DNA of 64,000 nucleotides from positions 9,300,001 to 9,364,000 of the forward strand of contig CM121341.1 in NCBI GenBank assembly GCA_051530055.1, read 5' to 3'. The stretch is from Neoechinorhynchus agilis. Lineage: Eukaryota; Acanthocephala. Below the pieces are notes generated by a model. It was not told the origin of the DNA, ran no database searches, and was given only the letters and a program-made list of their open reading frames with translations. This document shows positions 1 to 11,472 of the stretch, piece after piece; positions within the stretch are counted from its first letter, which is position 1; each line of letters opens with the position of its first letter. The translations under genes were made by a program, and so were the position numbers.

Positions 1-25
1 ACTAATAAGCGAAGAGGTTAAGTCT

Positions 26-613
26 GTGATGATTTCGAAAATATTTTTTAATTTGAGAATTTATCAAATAATGGAGATTAATAAAGTCAAACGTATTTTG
101 ATTCCCAAAAATAATTGCAAAAAGATCACGCAGGTCAAGGACCTGGGGCCCATTTCCATTGAAAGAGCGATAGCATGGAAGCTCTTAGATTTCGTTCAAG
201 ATAATCATTTAATTCCGCCTCCACAGTCTGATTGAACAATTAGTTGAGTTATCTAGAGAAAGACAACGATATGTCAATGTGTTGCTAGAATTGGACATAT
301 CGAAAGCATTCGATGAAATTGATCGCTTTTTTATCTCTAAGACTTTAAGATTTTTGAAAGTGCCTAAAAAACTTATCTACTATACTATGATCCTATTAGA
401 GACAAAGGGGGCCTTTTTTTGAGCTTGATAAGGATAAGAGAATTTTCCATCCTGTTCACGGAGTCACCTTTATCACCAATCTTGTTTGTGGTAGCTATGT
501 CTTTTTTATTCAAAAACTACAAGCTGAAAAATGGATCTGAAATTTTTGTTTACGCGGACGATATTTCCTTTTTTTTATCAGAGGTTTCTGAGAAATATCC
601 GAGAGGCAATTAA
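26..613 (+). mobile_element. LINE reverse transcriptase fragment
   Basis: Broken non-LTR reverse transcriptase. In order one can read a PISIERA-like motif near 150-180, an LELDISKAFDEID motif (the catalytic-aspartate A box) near 280-320, an SPLSPILF motif near 465-490 (B box), and YADD at about 550-562 (C box). The pieces lie in different frames, so this is a dead 5'- and 3'-truncated copy. No endonuclease, ORF1 or poly-A tail is seen, and the clade cannot be set. It lies upstream of the glutaminyl-tRNA synthetase exon and may sit in an intron of that gene. Confidence 0.7.
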
Positions 614-849
614 AAGTTGCCTGTGTGGCGGCAACGACTACACATTCTGATGACATCAGAGGTCCGTCAGGTGCGTTGGTATGTATATAACCAGAGGTGT
701 GGGTCGACGCGTTCGTTTTAAAAAAAGAATCTGTTATAGTGGGCATGATGTCGCCATGCCATCGATCGGGTGATAAACAGTAGTAACTGCATGTGGTTAC
801 TGAGAGGAAATGTACTTGCCAGTTTGGACGATATATCAATACGAACAGT

Positions 850-3181
850 GAGCCTTAAATTGCCCACATTCTGAGTTCAGCAATCTCGTGTGTGGTTTGC
901 ACAGGCCGAGGCTCAATTTACCTTGCGAAAGATTGTCGAAGATGACACCAAGTTCTACTATATCACCACAGCCCTCGATCAAGATACCGATGGGCGTGTG
1001 ATTGATATTTTAGAGTGTCCACCTCAAGCGAACAAACACGAAGCGCTGAAGAGTCGCCTATTGGACGCATTCTCGCTCTCTGAGTCCGAGCGTGCCAGCC
1101 GCATTCTGCACATCGATTTTCTCGGGGATCCTAAACTATCGGAGTTGATGGACAAGATGCTAGGCCATCTCGGGAAGCACCCATCATTCTTACCCGAGGA
1201 TATTCGATCGGTCCTAATACACGCCAAGATAACGGATCCTCGAAAATTAGTACAAGCGGCCGACGAACTATGGAAGGCTAAGCAGCAGTTCACCACGTCT
1301 TCGATACGGCGGTCCAGCAGGAAACAAGGTGGAATATGTTTTCCGCGAATAAAGCCGAGGAAATAAATAGTTTATTCTACGCCTGTGATCAGCGTGCTGG
1401 ACGACGTTTTCTCGTAGATACGGGCGCCGAAGTTAGTGTAATTCCCGCAACGATATCCGATAAATCAACAACCACTCATAATCAAACACTCACGGCTGCT
1501 AATGGTTCATCCACTAATACATTTGGAAGCAAAATGGTGGTGCTAAAACTCGGAGATAATACGATAAATTGGAAGTTCCTGATTGCATCAGTGCGACAAC
1601 CTATATTGGGTGCGGACTTTCTCGGACATTCCGAACTTCCCGTCGATGTGCGTGGGAAACGGTTAATATATCCGGAAACGAATAGAATAACGAACATTTC
1701 GTCGGCAACAATCAGACCCGGAGTAAAGATTTCTGAGACAACAATTCCAGATGAGTCACTTTGCACCAAGATTCTGAACGAATTCCCAAACGTCATCAAT
1801 CACAACTTTTCGGACCCAGTCGTTAACACACTGTGCGAAGCACTACATCCAAACTAGTTGCGTTCCTATCCATGCTCGCTCAAGACGCCTCCCTTCTGAA
1901 AAATTAGCGATCGCTCAAACCGAGTTCCACAAATTGGAATCTCTCGGAATAGTCAGATGGTCGAACAGTCGGTGGGCGTCTCCACTTCATGTAATCCCGA
2001 AATCAGACGGCACATGGCAGCCGTGTGGAGACTATCGTCGCCTGAATGAAGCAATGACTCCTGACAGATATCCGATACCACATATACAGGACTTTTCCGC
2101 GCGATTATTTGGACGAGCAATCTTTTCGAAGGTAGATCTGGTTCGCGGCTACCATCAGATACCAGTCGCTGAGCAAGACATACCCAAGACAGCCATCTTC
2201 ACCCCCTTCGGTTTATTCGAGTTTTTAAGAATGCCTTTCGACCTCAAGAACGCTGCACAAACCTTCCAACGGCTGATGGACGCTGTCTGCTCCGGTCTCG
2301 ACTTTACCTTCGTCTACCTCGACGATATTTTGATTGCAAATCACAACGAATCAGAACATTTGCAGGACCTAAAAATTCTATTCACTCGTCTAGCGGAACA
2401 CGGACTTGCTATCAACTTACCGAAATGCGAATTCGGAGTTAGAGCTCTAGATTTTTTTCTTGGTCATCGAGTAAGTAAAGAAGGTACGATTCTCACACCG
2501 ATCAAGGTAGAAACCATCCGAAACTTTCCTCGCCCAAAAACGGTAAAGGCATTGCAGGAATTCGTGGGTATGATAAACTTCTATCATCACTTTATTCCTG
2601 CAGCATCGAGGTTATTGCGCCCACTTTATCAAGCGATGTCAAAGAATCCTTCGAAGAAGATTTTTGAATGGACTGAGGAGATGAATGGAGTTTTTGAAAG
2701 CGCGAAGCAAGCATTAGCTGACGCCACAATGCTCACGCATCCGGCAAAAGATGCGCCAATAGCAATCACAACGGACGCTTCTGATTACGTTGTTGGAGCA
2801 GTCCTACAACAGAGGATTTCAGGAGATTGGAAGCCATTGGCCCTTTTCAGTCGTCAACTACGAAAGCCAGAGCAAAAGTACAACTTGGCAATCAGACACT
2901 TCCGCTATACAGTACAAGGACGACCATTGACCGTTTTCACAGATCATCGGCCACTGACTTTTGCGATGGCCAGAGTTTCGGACCCTTGGTCCGCTCGACA
3001 ACAAAGACATTTGAGCCGCATCTCAAAATACACCACGAACATAGAGCATGTGAGTGGGCGCAGCAATCAAGTCGTCGATACGCTTTCGAGGGTTATTCTA
3101 GCCAACGTTAACGAAGGTATCTCTTTTGAAGCAATGTCTCAAGATCAACAAGAATATCCCGAAACACAGGCATTCGTTTAA
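850..3181 (+). mobile_element. Ty3/Gypsy LTR retrotransposon fossil
   Basis: Fossil of a Ty3/Gypsy-type LTR element. The parts seen, in order, are a gag-like segment (about 890-1360), an aspartic protease with a DTGAE motif (about 1340-1860), then reverse transcriptase with a YLDD motif and an RNase H-like domain (about 1930-3180). No LTR pair was recognised. It is incomplete and broken in a few places. The long surviving pol frame suggests a fairly young copy. Confidence 0.88.
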
Positions 3182-3639
3182 TTTTTTACACGCCTGATAA
3201 AAACGAATTTTAGTGGAGCTTCAGCATCTGGACGGCGAGGTCATTGGATTCTTAAATTAGTTTTTAGTGGTCAACTTTTAAGGTGCATTCATGTTCTTAG
3301 CTGAATATTGAGACAGAAGAGCTTTTTCCAATTTATTAAAAATACGAACATAAATCAGTCTTTCAAGTTGACCAATAAAAGCTAATTTAATTTAACAAAA
3401 TTAGCTTTTATCAGGCATTATAAAAATTAAAAGAATTTAGTGACAATTCAGCAGCGTTCGCTCGTCTTCGGTATACTGATTGCCTTATTTTTAGAACTTG
3501 ATAATCTCAAATCATAAATTAAGCGATTAAATGTTTGTGCAGAAAAGTAGACTATTTAAATGACTGGTCTCCTTTTTTCGTGTTTTGAAACCTTTCTACA
3601 AGCCATTGTGACACAACTCTCTTGATTTATATTGCCCAG
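3182..3639 (+). other. Non-coding, probably intron sequence
   Basis: AT-rich with no open frame. It contains a short inverted pair: a run reading as 'ttagtttttagtggtcaact' near 3257 and its complement near 3368-3390. It ends in a pyrimidine-rich tract and cag at 3637-3639, which fits as the splice acceptor of the next exon. Confidence 0.5.
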
Positions 3640-4559
3640 TTCAATGGGAATTCGGTCGGTTAAATCTATATTATGCGGTTGTTTCAAAACGGAAATTATT
3701 GGCTCTATTCGAATCCGGCATCGTTAAGGATTGGGACGATCCTCGTTTATTCACATTGACTGCTCCACGTCGACGAGGCGTTCCACCTAAAGCCATCAAC
3801 TTATTTTGTTCTCGAATCGGAATTACAGTTGCACAAACAACTCTACACCCTTCTCTCCTTGATGCTTGTACTCGAGAAGTTCTCAATTTGACAGCACCGC
3901 GTGCGATGGTTGTAAAAGAGCCACTTCCCGTAGAGATCAGTAACTTAAAGTCAACGGAGGAATTGGTTGTTCCGGATTTGCCTAACATTAAAGAACGCAC
4001 AAAAAACAAAACACATCGAATTACATTTAAACCTGACTGTATCTTTATCGAAAAATCTGATTTCCGAGAAGTCGACATTGTAAACGAGGGATACATGCGG
4101 CTCACTCTTTCTCAACCAGTCGGTCTTAGGTATAACGGATATGTGATCTTTGTCACTGATGTTAACAAAAACGATTCCAATGAAATTGTGAGCCTAAAGG
4201 TCCGTGCTGAGAAAGCCGAGAAATGTGAGTGTAAACCACAGGCGTTTATTCATTTGGTTTCTGACGCAATCAATGTTGAGTTAAGGATATTCGATCAATT
4301 GTTCATACATCCAAATTCTGAAGATACAAACACTGTACCCGGAGGATACTTATCTGATGTTAATCCTAACTCTCTAACTGTTATTAAAGATGCGAAAGCA
4401 GATCGGTTTATGAAAGACGTTAAAGCTTATCAGTCTTTCCAATTTGAACGACTAGGATACTTCAATGTTGATCCGGAATCAATACCAGAATCAAAACTGA
4501 TATTTAATTTGACCGTGTCTTTGAGGGAAGATCCTAATAAAAAGAGTGAAGAGAACTAA
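3640..4559 (+). CDS. QARS1: Glutaminyl-tRNA synthetase, C-terminal exon (partial)
   Basis: Cytosolic class I synthetase that charges tRNA-Gln. The exon opens after an acceptor (…attgcccag) with QWEFGRLNLYYAVVSKRK, where VVSKRK is the eukaryotic GlnRS version of the KMSKS loop. VKDWDDPRLFTL follows, then the two anticodon-binding beta-barrels, ending QFERLGYFNVDPES and SLREDPNK, typical of the family C-terminus. About 305 residues are open without a stop. The catalytic Rossmann fold with its HIGH motif and the N-terminal domain are not in the window; the upstream 3.6 kb is retroelement and intron-like sequence. Either the 5' exons lie left of position 1 across a transposon-filled intron, or this is a 5'-truncated copy. 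The clean frame and good splice acceptor favour a live gene. Confidence 0.88.
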
Positions 4560-4844
4560 AAGCTAGCGGATAAATTTGTATTAGAAAGACTTTGTTGTCG
4601 TGAAATCACAAAGCGGAGCTCAATCGAGATCATTTTCTCACTTTTATGAATGTGTCAATATTTGAGATTGTGAAAAAGTCCTTAAAACCATGAAATCAAC
4701 TCATATTTTAATTGCACGCGAAAACTCCTGGAGTCCTCATGCTTCTTCGGAAACTACCACGAAACCCCTAAATCTCCCATTCCCAACTGGGCTCTACGCC
4801 TCATCATCCCAGATTTAATTATATTCACCTACCCATATAACCGA

Positions 4845-5198
4845 TCAAAGTTTCAAGAACGGAATCTTCCCAGGAGGAGCTGTGTATCCATTACATCGAG
4901 CGTCCGAGCAGATAACATTTATAACTGGCGGTTCATCGATAACACACGGACAAGGTCCGCAAGTTTCTAAACATGGACTAGGACATTGAGTAATGCACTT
5001 CGGAGGCAGTGGACAGCATCGATCTTCACTCTGAAAACATCCTCTAGTCTTAATGATATTCACCTTTTGGGTCGCAGAATTTACGTTGAAATTATCCAGT
5101 TCACACGAACAAGTCTTTTTTACGGGTGCATTGGTCGACAATGCGGCGACGTTCACTGCCGAGTAGATAATCGAGAAAAAGACAAGGAAAGTCAACAT
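4845..5198 (-). CDS. Small secreted cysteine-rich protein, copy 1 (altered C-terminus)
   Basis: Predicted 117-residue protein. The start is MLTFLVFFSIIYS, a clear signal peptide, rather than an in-frame Met 26 codons upstream, because the sequence just before it (ttcttag, then ctgacaaaATG) looks like a trans-splice acceptor. A TATAAAT box lies about 30-40 bases further up. The mature part is rich in Cys (CSC, RCC, PCPC patterns) with PPKCITQCPSPCLETCGPC. It is nearly identical to its neighbour (copy 2) until the APP codons, after which it runs into unrelated sequence and stops, so about 18 residues including six cysteines are replaced. Function is unknown; cuticle, toxin-like or protease-inhibitor roles are all possible, and no family was recognised. 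Confidence 0.6.
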   Translation of the reverse strand: MLTFLVFFSIIYSAVNVAALSTNAPVKKTCSCELDNFNVNSATQKVNIIKTRGCFQSEDRCCPLPPKCITQCPSPCLETCGPCPCVIDEPPVINVICSDARCNGYTAPPGKIPFLKL

Positions 5199-5905
5199 TT
5201 TGTCAGCTAAGAACGGGATTTCGTTTTCATTTATACTAACGAAATTTACACAACAAAGGATAGAACTTGAACACATCGCGTATTTTTACAATCATGGCGA
5301 CGAAAACCATTAAAGAGCCTCCAAATGCCAATCTACTTTTTATTTCTAAGTCTCTAAAAAAGCTCTCAATCTCAACAGCACTTTAGACAACATCCAGGTT
5401 GATAAGTTGGACAATTTTGGTTGTGCTGGCAATAAGGAGGAGCTGTGTATCCATTACATCGAGCGTCCGAGCAGATAACATTTATAACTGGCGGTTCATC
5501 GATAACACACGGACAAGGTCCGCAAGTTTCTAAACATGGACGAGGACATTGAGTAATGCACTTCGGAGGCAGTGGACAGCATCGATCTTCACTCTGAAAG
5601 CATCCTCTAGTCTTAATGATATTCACCTTTTGGGTCGCAGAATTTACGTTGAAATTATCCAGTTCACACGAACAAGTCTTTTTTACGGGTGCATTCGTCG
5701 ACAATGCGGCGACGTTCACTGTCGAGTAGATAATCGAGAAAAAGACAAGGAAAGTCAACATTTTGTCAGCTAAGAACGGGATTTCGCCTTCATTTATACT
5801 AACGAAATTTACACAACAAAGGATAAAACTTGAACACATCGCGTATTTTTACAATCATGGCGACGAAAACCATAAAAGAGCCTCCAAATGCCAATCTACT
5901 TTTTT
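4872..5905. repeat. Tandem segmental duplication, 563-bp offset
   Basis: About 470 bp (4872-5343) recurs at 5435-5906 in the same orientation with very few differences. It covers the upstream region, start and most of the Cys-rich coding sequence. The left breakpoint falls inside the coding sequence (at aggaggagctgtg), which explains the changed C-terminus of copy 1. Confidence 0.85.
5372..5761 (-). CDS. Small secreted cysteine-rich protein, copy 2 (full-length)
   Basis: Predicted 129 residues with signal peptide MLTFLVFFSIIYS. The mature chain has about 19 cysteines, including CSC, RCC, PCPC and a terminal CCLKCC, implying a compact disulphide-bonded extracellular protein. It has the same TATA-like box and ttcttag acceptor upstream as copy 1. 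The copies are offset by 563 bp and differ at only a few residues over their shared length, so the duplication is recent. This copy keeps the C-terminal tail (YCQHNQNCPTYQPGCC) that copy 1 has lost and is therefore probably the parent. Family not recognised. Confidence 0.7.
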   Translation of the reverse strand: MLTFLVFFSIIYSTVNVAALSTNAPVKKTCSCELDNFNVNSATQKVNIIKTRGCFQSEDRCCPLPPKCITQCPRPCLETCGPCPCVIDEPPVINVICSDARCNGYTAPPYCQHNQNCPTYQPGCCLKCC

Positions 5906-6231
5906 TCATATTTAGAAGGAAAAAAATGAGTGTCCACATCAGCCAATACCATGATAGAATTCGAGTCCCACGACGTCTTAAGTCCTTTCCAGAGCATTTG
6001 CACTCCATTCTCTGACGAAGCATCAGAGCCAGTTTCCTAGACAAACTTGTGCGAAGCCGCAATTATTGGTTTGAACTTAATCGGACATTTGTGTACCTTG
6101 GCCAATAGGTACATTTTGGATGTCCTAGAGTTCAAGGACCTAACTGGCCAGTAGTCAGCACTCTCAATTTTATTCTGCTTCATCAGCCAAGGAATGCATT
6201 GAATTCCTTTTCCAGTTTCAGAGTAGGACAA
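5800..6231 (-). mobile_element. Penelope-like element RT fragment
   Basis: The minus strand reads SRTSKMYLLAKVHKCPIKFKP and IIAASHKFV. The YxLxKxHK…RPI/KPI motif is typical of the start of the reverse transcriptase of Penelope-like elements. It is followed by a degraded stretch towards 5800. This is a short dead fragment next to the outer end of the left inverted-repeat arm. Confidence 0.55.
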
Positions 6232-7259
6232 ACATTAAGACACTTGAACTGAATTCAAATTAATATCTTGAAACGGGGCTCTTGATACTGTTCACGATTG
6301 GTAACGCAATATCCATGCCCTTTATCCTGCAGAATTACCGGTCGATATTTCTCTGCTTATTTGGGTTGTATAAAGCAAGCCGCAAAATAGTTAAATCCGT
6401 TCTCGGCGAGAATTACACTTTAGATGAAGATTTCGTTGAGGCGCTTAATTTTTGGTGTTGTGATTCAGGCAGCGAGCAGGTACCCGTCAATGGTTGTAAA
6501 CAATCAGTTTAACACTCACCCGAACGGACATCCTCCGACCGGATTTGCAAATCCGACTAAACCCGCAATTCACTCGAAAATCAGCAACCACGTGGACCTT
6601 AGTCGAAATTATTATTTTGTTTTCTTTGGCGTCTAGGCACTTGGGTCGTTTGGTACCGCAGAACTTGGTCAAGCAATTGTCCAAGAGATTGAGACGAATC
6701 ACTGGCGATCTTAGATCAGGAGCATTCCTCCTACAAAACGTAAGTCCAACTCTGCAACGAGGGAACGCTGCATCCGTCCTCTCGACCGTTACACCAGGAC
6801 GGCAGCTGAGTGATCCAGAAAGGCGGTGGTGTGAATCATTTCATGTCTACTTATTTTAAATGAAAAAGTTTTAAACACTTTAGATGATTCAATTTATAAA
6901 ATTGTAGTCTTTTCCACATGAAATCGACAAAATGAAGTTCAATAAAGGTAATACCTGTAAAGAAATGTTATTTTGATTAATTTTGACGTTTATGTATTTA
7001 TTAAATGAACGGTTGGACTTTCTTGGCTCTCCCAATGCCCTTTAAAAGCTTTGAACGAATTTAAGTCATCTTTTGACTGCACTAACGAGGACGGCTAAAT
7101 TGACTTATGGAACACGGTAAAGAAAAATCATCGTCTAATTCAAGCTACATTCGTTTATATATTGAGCAAAAATGATTGATTTCAAACAATTGTTTCTGAA
7201 ATCAGATTGTAAGAAAATAAGAAAATGTACATTTTCAACAACAGCAACATTTCTTTGAA

Positions 7260-8520
7260 CTTTTCTCTCACTTGAGAGGTCGTTCTTTTCAGCGCGGCGA
7301 CACAGCGTTCTCGCAAATCGACGAACACACTGTGCAACGAGCACTGAACCTCTTATACAGCTGCCTTAGCACGAATATTGCATCGATTGTGCTTCTGACC
7401 GGCATGAATCCTCGTTGGTCCTCGCTGATTCGGATCTCCTCTCTTATCCTGTGATCGATCATTCGTTTCCACAATTTCATTGTGTGAGACATGAGTTTGA
7501 TGCCGCGGTAGCTCCTACACTGCAGAACATCTCCTTTGCCTTTGAAGATCGGTATCAATATACTTCCCTGTCATTCCCACGGGATCTTTTCCTCCATATC
7601 TATCTTCTGAAAGAGCCTCGTAACCAAGTTTATTCCGAGGACTCCGAAGGTTTGTCACAGCTCGATCGGAATGTTATCTGGACCGGCGTTCCTACCAGTC
7701 TTCATTTTCTTGAGCGGTGTAACCACCTCATCGTACGACTACGGCCTCGTCATATTGACATTCGGGTGTACGTCCTCTAGAGACAGTCTGTCATTCTCAG
7801 TGTTCAGTAGAGTGCTGAAATATTCCTTCCACCTATCCAAAATGTCCTTGCATCGGTCCAGCGTCGTTCCGTGGCTATCACCGATCATTTTGAGGTGCAC
7901 AATATCCCGTGTTTTTTTATCCCTGACTTTGGCCAACCTGAAGACCATATCTATACAACTCCCTCGCTGTAATTGCTCGTACAGGTCGTTATTGGCTTCC
8001 CTCTTGGTTTGGCACATTCTCGTGCATCCTTCCTTTTTGCCTGTTTGTAAACGTCTGCATTCGAGGCCGAAGCGTCAAAATCCAATCTTTTCCTGGCTGA
8101 TTTTTTCAAACTGATTGCATCCTTGACGGCTGGATTCCACCACCATGCCTCTTTGTTTTGGGGTGGAGGTTTCCCCGATGTCATTCCTAGGATGTTCTTT
8201 GTTTCACTACAAATCGCTTCGGCTGTCTCATTCCACTAGCTTTCCAGTTCAGCCACATTCTCGCCCAATTTCTGGGTAAGCACCATTTTAATCTTTTCCC
8301 TGAGTATAGGATCCTTTAGCCTCCACCACTTGATTTTAGGTGCAATGCTCATTGTCCGCTGGTTGGCTTTCCCTCGAATATTGAGGTCCATCTCGAGCAC
8401 TCTATTTTGCGTCGTGCACTCCTCTCCCAGTATTATCTCTACATTCTGAACTTCACCCCATCTCCCTATCGGATACAAAATGAAATCGATTTGGCTTGAT
8501 CAACCACCGCTTGAGTTTGT
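7260..8520 (-). mobile_element. RTE-clade LINE fragment (left arm)
   Basis: Read on the minus strand from about 8520 down. First comes the end of an AP endonuclease (QIDFILYPIGRW, then QNRVLEMDLNI). The linker follows (KEAWWWNPAVKDAI), and then the reverse transcriptase start (IPIFKGKGD, YRGIKLMSHTMKLWKRM, EDQRGFMPVRSTIDAI). It breaks off near tgtcgccgcg at about 7302; the fingers/palm region with the catalytic aspartates and the C-terminal part are deleted. Frames are shifted in places. This is a dead copy shared with the right arm. Confidence 0.8.
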
Positions 8521-8827
8521 GTAAAGGCGTCGTGGGTGTTTTTTTGAAGTAAACTTGATCCGGTTAGTAAATCTGGGAATATTGAACAAAACAGAATGCA
8601 CTTTAATAGCGATGGCTTCTAAAATCATTCACGTTTTACATTTTTGTACCTTACTACCGATGAGCAGTTCCATTACGCGTTCAAGAAATAAGAATGTGAA
8701 TAAAAACCTTTGTAAACAAAAAAAGACCAAACACGAGAATTTAAGTGATATTTAACATTATCAATATTTACAACGATAATGTTCATTAGGTAATTGATTT
8801 TCCATAAAAACAAACGACCAAAATTAT

Positions 8828-9012
8828 TGTTTAGAAGTCTTCGCCCGGTAAATGATTATTTATTAAAGGCGTTCTGCAAACTTCGTCGGGTTCATCATCA
8901 GTTTGTTAGTAGTGGACGCTTTTGATCAACAAACTAATGATGAACCCGACGAAGTTCGCAGAACGTCTTTAATAAATAATCATTTACTGGGTGAAGACTT
9001 CTAAATAATAAT
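8828..9012. mobile_element. Fold-back MITE, family 1, copy in left arm
   Basis: Near-perfect palindrome of about 185 bp. The left half (agaagtcttcgcccggtaaa … cgtcgggttcatcatcagtt) is repeated inverted in the right half around a short centre near 8912-8935. No coding capacity. Related copies lie at 18783-18968, 47101-47245 and 59245-59400. Confidence 0.85.
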
Positions 9013-10138
9013 TCCAATCACATTCCCTGGTGCCTCACATATCGACATTTTTATAAAATGACTTAAAGATAATTCTTGTATCAAATGTACTGCAAGCTTG
9101 GAGGGTGTTTTTATCGCTTGCGATTGTGCTCGAATTGCGTTCACCAATTACCGCATCTATCGTTTCCTTTAACCTCCGCCGAAAAATAAGAAAATCTGTT
9201 CTAAAAAATGAAAACAGAATTTATTCAGCTTGATAGCAATTATAATGCCGCGTAGTAACTATTGAGAAATCAACAGTTTTGCAACTATATGAGCATTTCG
9301 TTAAGCGCTTCGTCTGTCGGCAAAAAGTATTCATTTTCTATTAGAAATGCTCGAGACTGCTTGATCTTTTTTAAAAAGATTTTATCATAATAATCCAAGC
9401 ATTCTATTTGATGACTCAAGCAATGGCGGCGTCCACATTGAACGTGGAGGTAAATTCATTGCTCTGGTTGAAATTAAATCAGTGAATAGTCACTAAAACT
9501 TCTACGAACGCTCACAATGGGTGGGCAGCACAAATCGTCTTAAAAAGAGTTTCGCAATTATACAAAGTATCCCTTTGCATCCGTTCCTTTACATTGCTTC
9601 CATTGTTATGCTCTAGAATGCTATTAGTTTCCCACTTGACGAAATAGTTCCTTATTCCGCATCCCAGAACGTAACAAATCTACCATCCACGCCCTTAGCG
9701 TTACTTTGAGACTTTTACTGCCGTAGAAAACTCTACGATAAAACCAGCGATTTCCTGCGCTATCAGCAGTAGTCGACTAATGCCCTTGATCACAGTTAAG
9801 GGTCAACGGATTCGAATCCGTTAACGCCGATGACGCACAACCAAAGGGGACGAAATATTTCGTTGAAGGGAGGAAACTCAGGGATGAGTCCCGCCTCCTG
9901 GAGGCACGTGAGGATCCGGAGAGATTCTTTTATGATTGTCCAAAACAATTTTTAAATTTTATTTTTCAACCTTTTCCGGTTTTCTGGACTTCAAAATCAT
10001 TCATCGCACTGATGAAAGCATTTAGAATTTCTCGACGAACTCGATTGCTCATTTACAAATCGAAGTAGAAATGAGAAAACACCGCTTAGTAAAGACTACG
10101 CTCCGTCCTTAAACTCAATGATTTAATCAATTCATCTT
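9013..10138. other. Arm sequence without recognised gene
   Basis: No convincing open frame. It includes a short GC-richer patch (9800-9925) with two small inverted motifs (aacggattcgaatccgtt and a ggaggcggg-type stem). The mirror copy is at about 17650-18780. Confidence 0.4.
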
Positions 10139-10565
10139 TCAGGCATCCTCAGAGTTGAAAACCAAAATGTTGAGATTCTTCTTTGAAGGATCTGCGCCCA
10201 TTGTACCAGTAGTTACAAGAGAACTAAACGTGCCGGAGAATAAATTCTCGACTATCAGTCTAGCAGTGATATTCCGGGGAACATTTAGCAACTCTTTACT
10301 CCCCCGCCTGAGGCTCCTCTCCATTCGACAGCGAACTGCGCGGAATGTTGCAAATACCGCAGCCGAGCAGTCCTTGATGGTATTCCATGTTTTTTCGGGC
10401 CGACGGTGGTGCCAGAGGCAACAACTCATAAATCGGGGAAACTACATGGATCGTAGCTCCTGCAGGAATAGCAACAATGAAGAATTCTCAAAAAAAAGGG
10501 GCAACAGCAAACGAATAAAAACCCAAACAATAAAGGGCACTTCGAAATGGTGTACAACGAATTAA
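10139..10565 (+). other. Open frames preserved in both arms, function unknown
   Basis: The plus frame 10155-10565 (136 codons) and the overlapping minus frame 10429-10139 (96 codons) are both open, and both are kept in the mirror copy at 17205-17655. No domain was recognised. The minus frame is slightly more protein-like, starting MSCCLWHHRRPEKTW. Preservation may only reflect the youth of the duplication. Confidence 0.25.
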
Positions 10566-10812
10566 AAATAGAAAAGACTCAACTCTAAAAGACTGATTTT
10601 TTAATAACAACATTGTAAAGTGTTTGATAACTGGGTAATAAATGCATGCCCAGCTAAATGGATCGTCATCTAAATAGCGACGTTCATGAATGGATTATTG
10701 AGTTTCCTACTGTCGCTGTCTGCAGCCTAGCGAAATCCTAGCCAAGGGTACGGACGGCAATTCCTAAATACGAAACGAAATGCAAAATATTTAAAGTTTA
10801 CTTGTCGAAACC

Positions 10813-11007
10813 GTGATCATCATCGATTTCGCTATTATAGAAAAACAAGTCATTAAAATGGGTTTTTTTTCAGTATGCAGAAAAAATATCATTTATAAAA
10901 ATCAAAATGAGCCTTATAGAAGAAAGACAAAATTGCAAAACAGCGCTCGAAGTAGTTTTGCAATATCGAATAAAACAAAATATCGCACTCATATTTTTTG
11001 TATTTGA
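10813..11007 (+). other. 64-codon open frame, identical in both arms
   Basis: A lysine/asparagine-rich short frame whose mirror at 16980-16786 encodes the same protein. No signal, domain or good start context was seen. It is probably chance in AT-rich sequence; its value is as a measure of arm identity. Confidence 0.15.
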
Positions 11008-11472
11008 CTCAAAAAAGTTCAACTCTCGCTAAAATCATTGATAGAAGCAAACATTTTAAGATCAAAATGCTACATCGCTATATATTCATGACCTGGGCTT
11101 TAATTTTCCAAGATCCAACATTTTTAAAAAGCTTTGACCTCTAATTCGTTGTAGAAACACAAAACGGATATATCCCATTTCTAAAGATCAGCGAACGTAA
11201 CCTGACGACCGTAAACATAAAATTAGTTCGAATGAATTTTAGTATCGAGTTTCAAACTTAAAAGATCGAAGAAATATTGAACTATCCTAGGCCTTCGATG
11301 ATCGCGTTAAGTTTAAGCTTGAAACAATCAAGTTCTCTTCTTCCCAATGCGCAAGGTTGATAAGATTAAAATCCGTCCAATCAGAATTCAAGAAAATTTT
11401 TTGCATCACTATGGCAACTTTTCATCCTTAAACGTTTCACTTTTGTAATATTGCGGCTTTAATACTAGTAAA

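Larger units (their letters stand above)
6341..11049 (+). repeat. Left arm of giant inverted repeat
   Basis: About 4.7 kb that recurs in reverse complement at 16743-22122. Outer match begins at gatatttctctgcttatttggg; inner match ends at aaaatcattgatagaagc. Long stretches are almost identical (for example 10813-11007 encodes the same 64 residues as 16980-16786). The arm carries a truncated RTE LINE, a fold-back MITE and two conserved unassigned frames. Differences between arms are a few substitutions plus block deletions. Confidence 0.9.

Noticed and set aside
9760-9840. tRNA gene (T-arm-like ggattcgaatcc)
   Set aside because: The motif is a self-complementary palindrome. No acceptor stem, D-arm or anticodon arm could be laid out around it on either strand.
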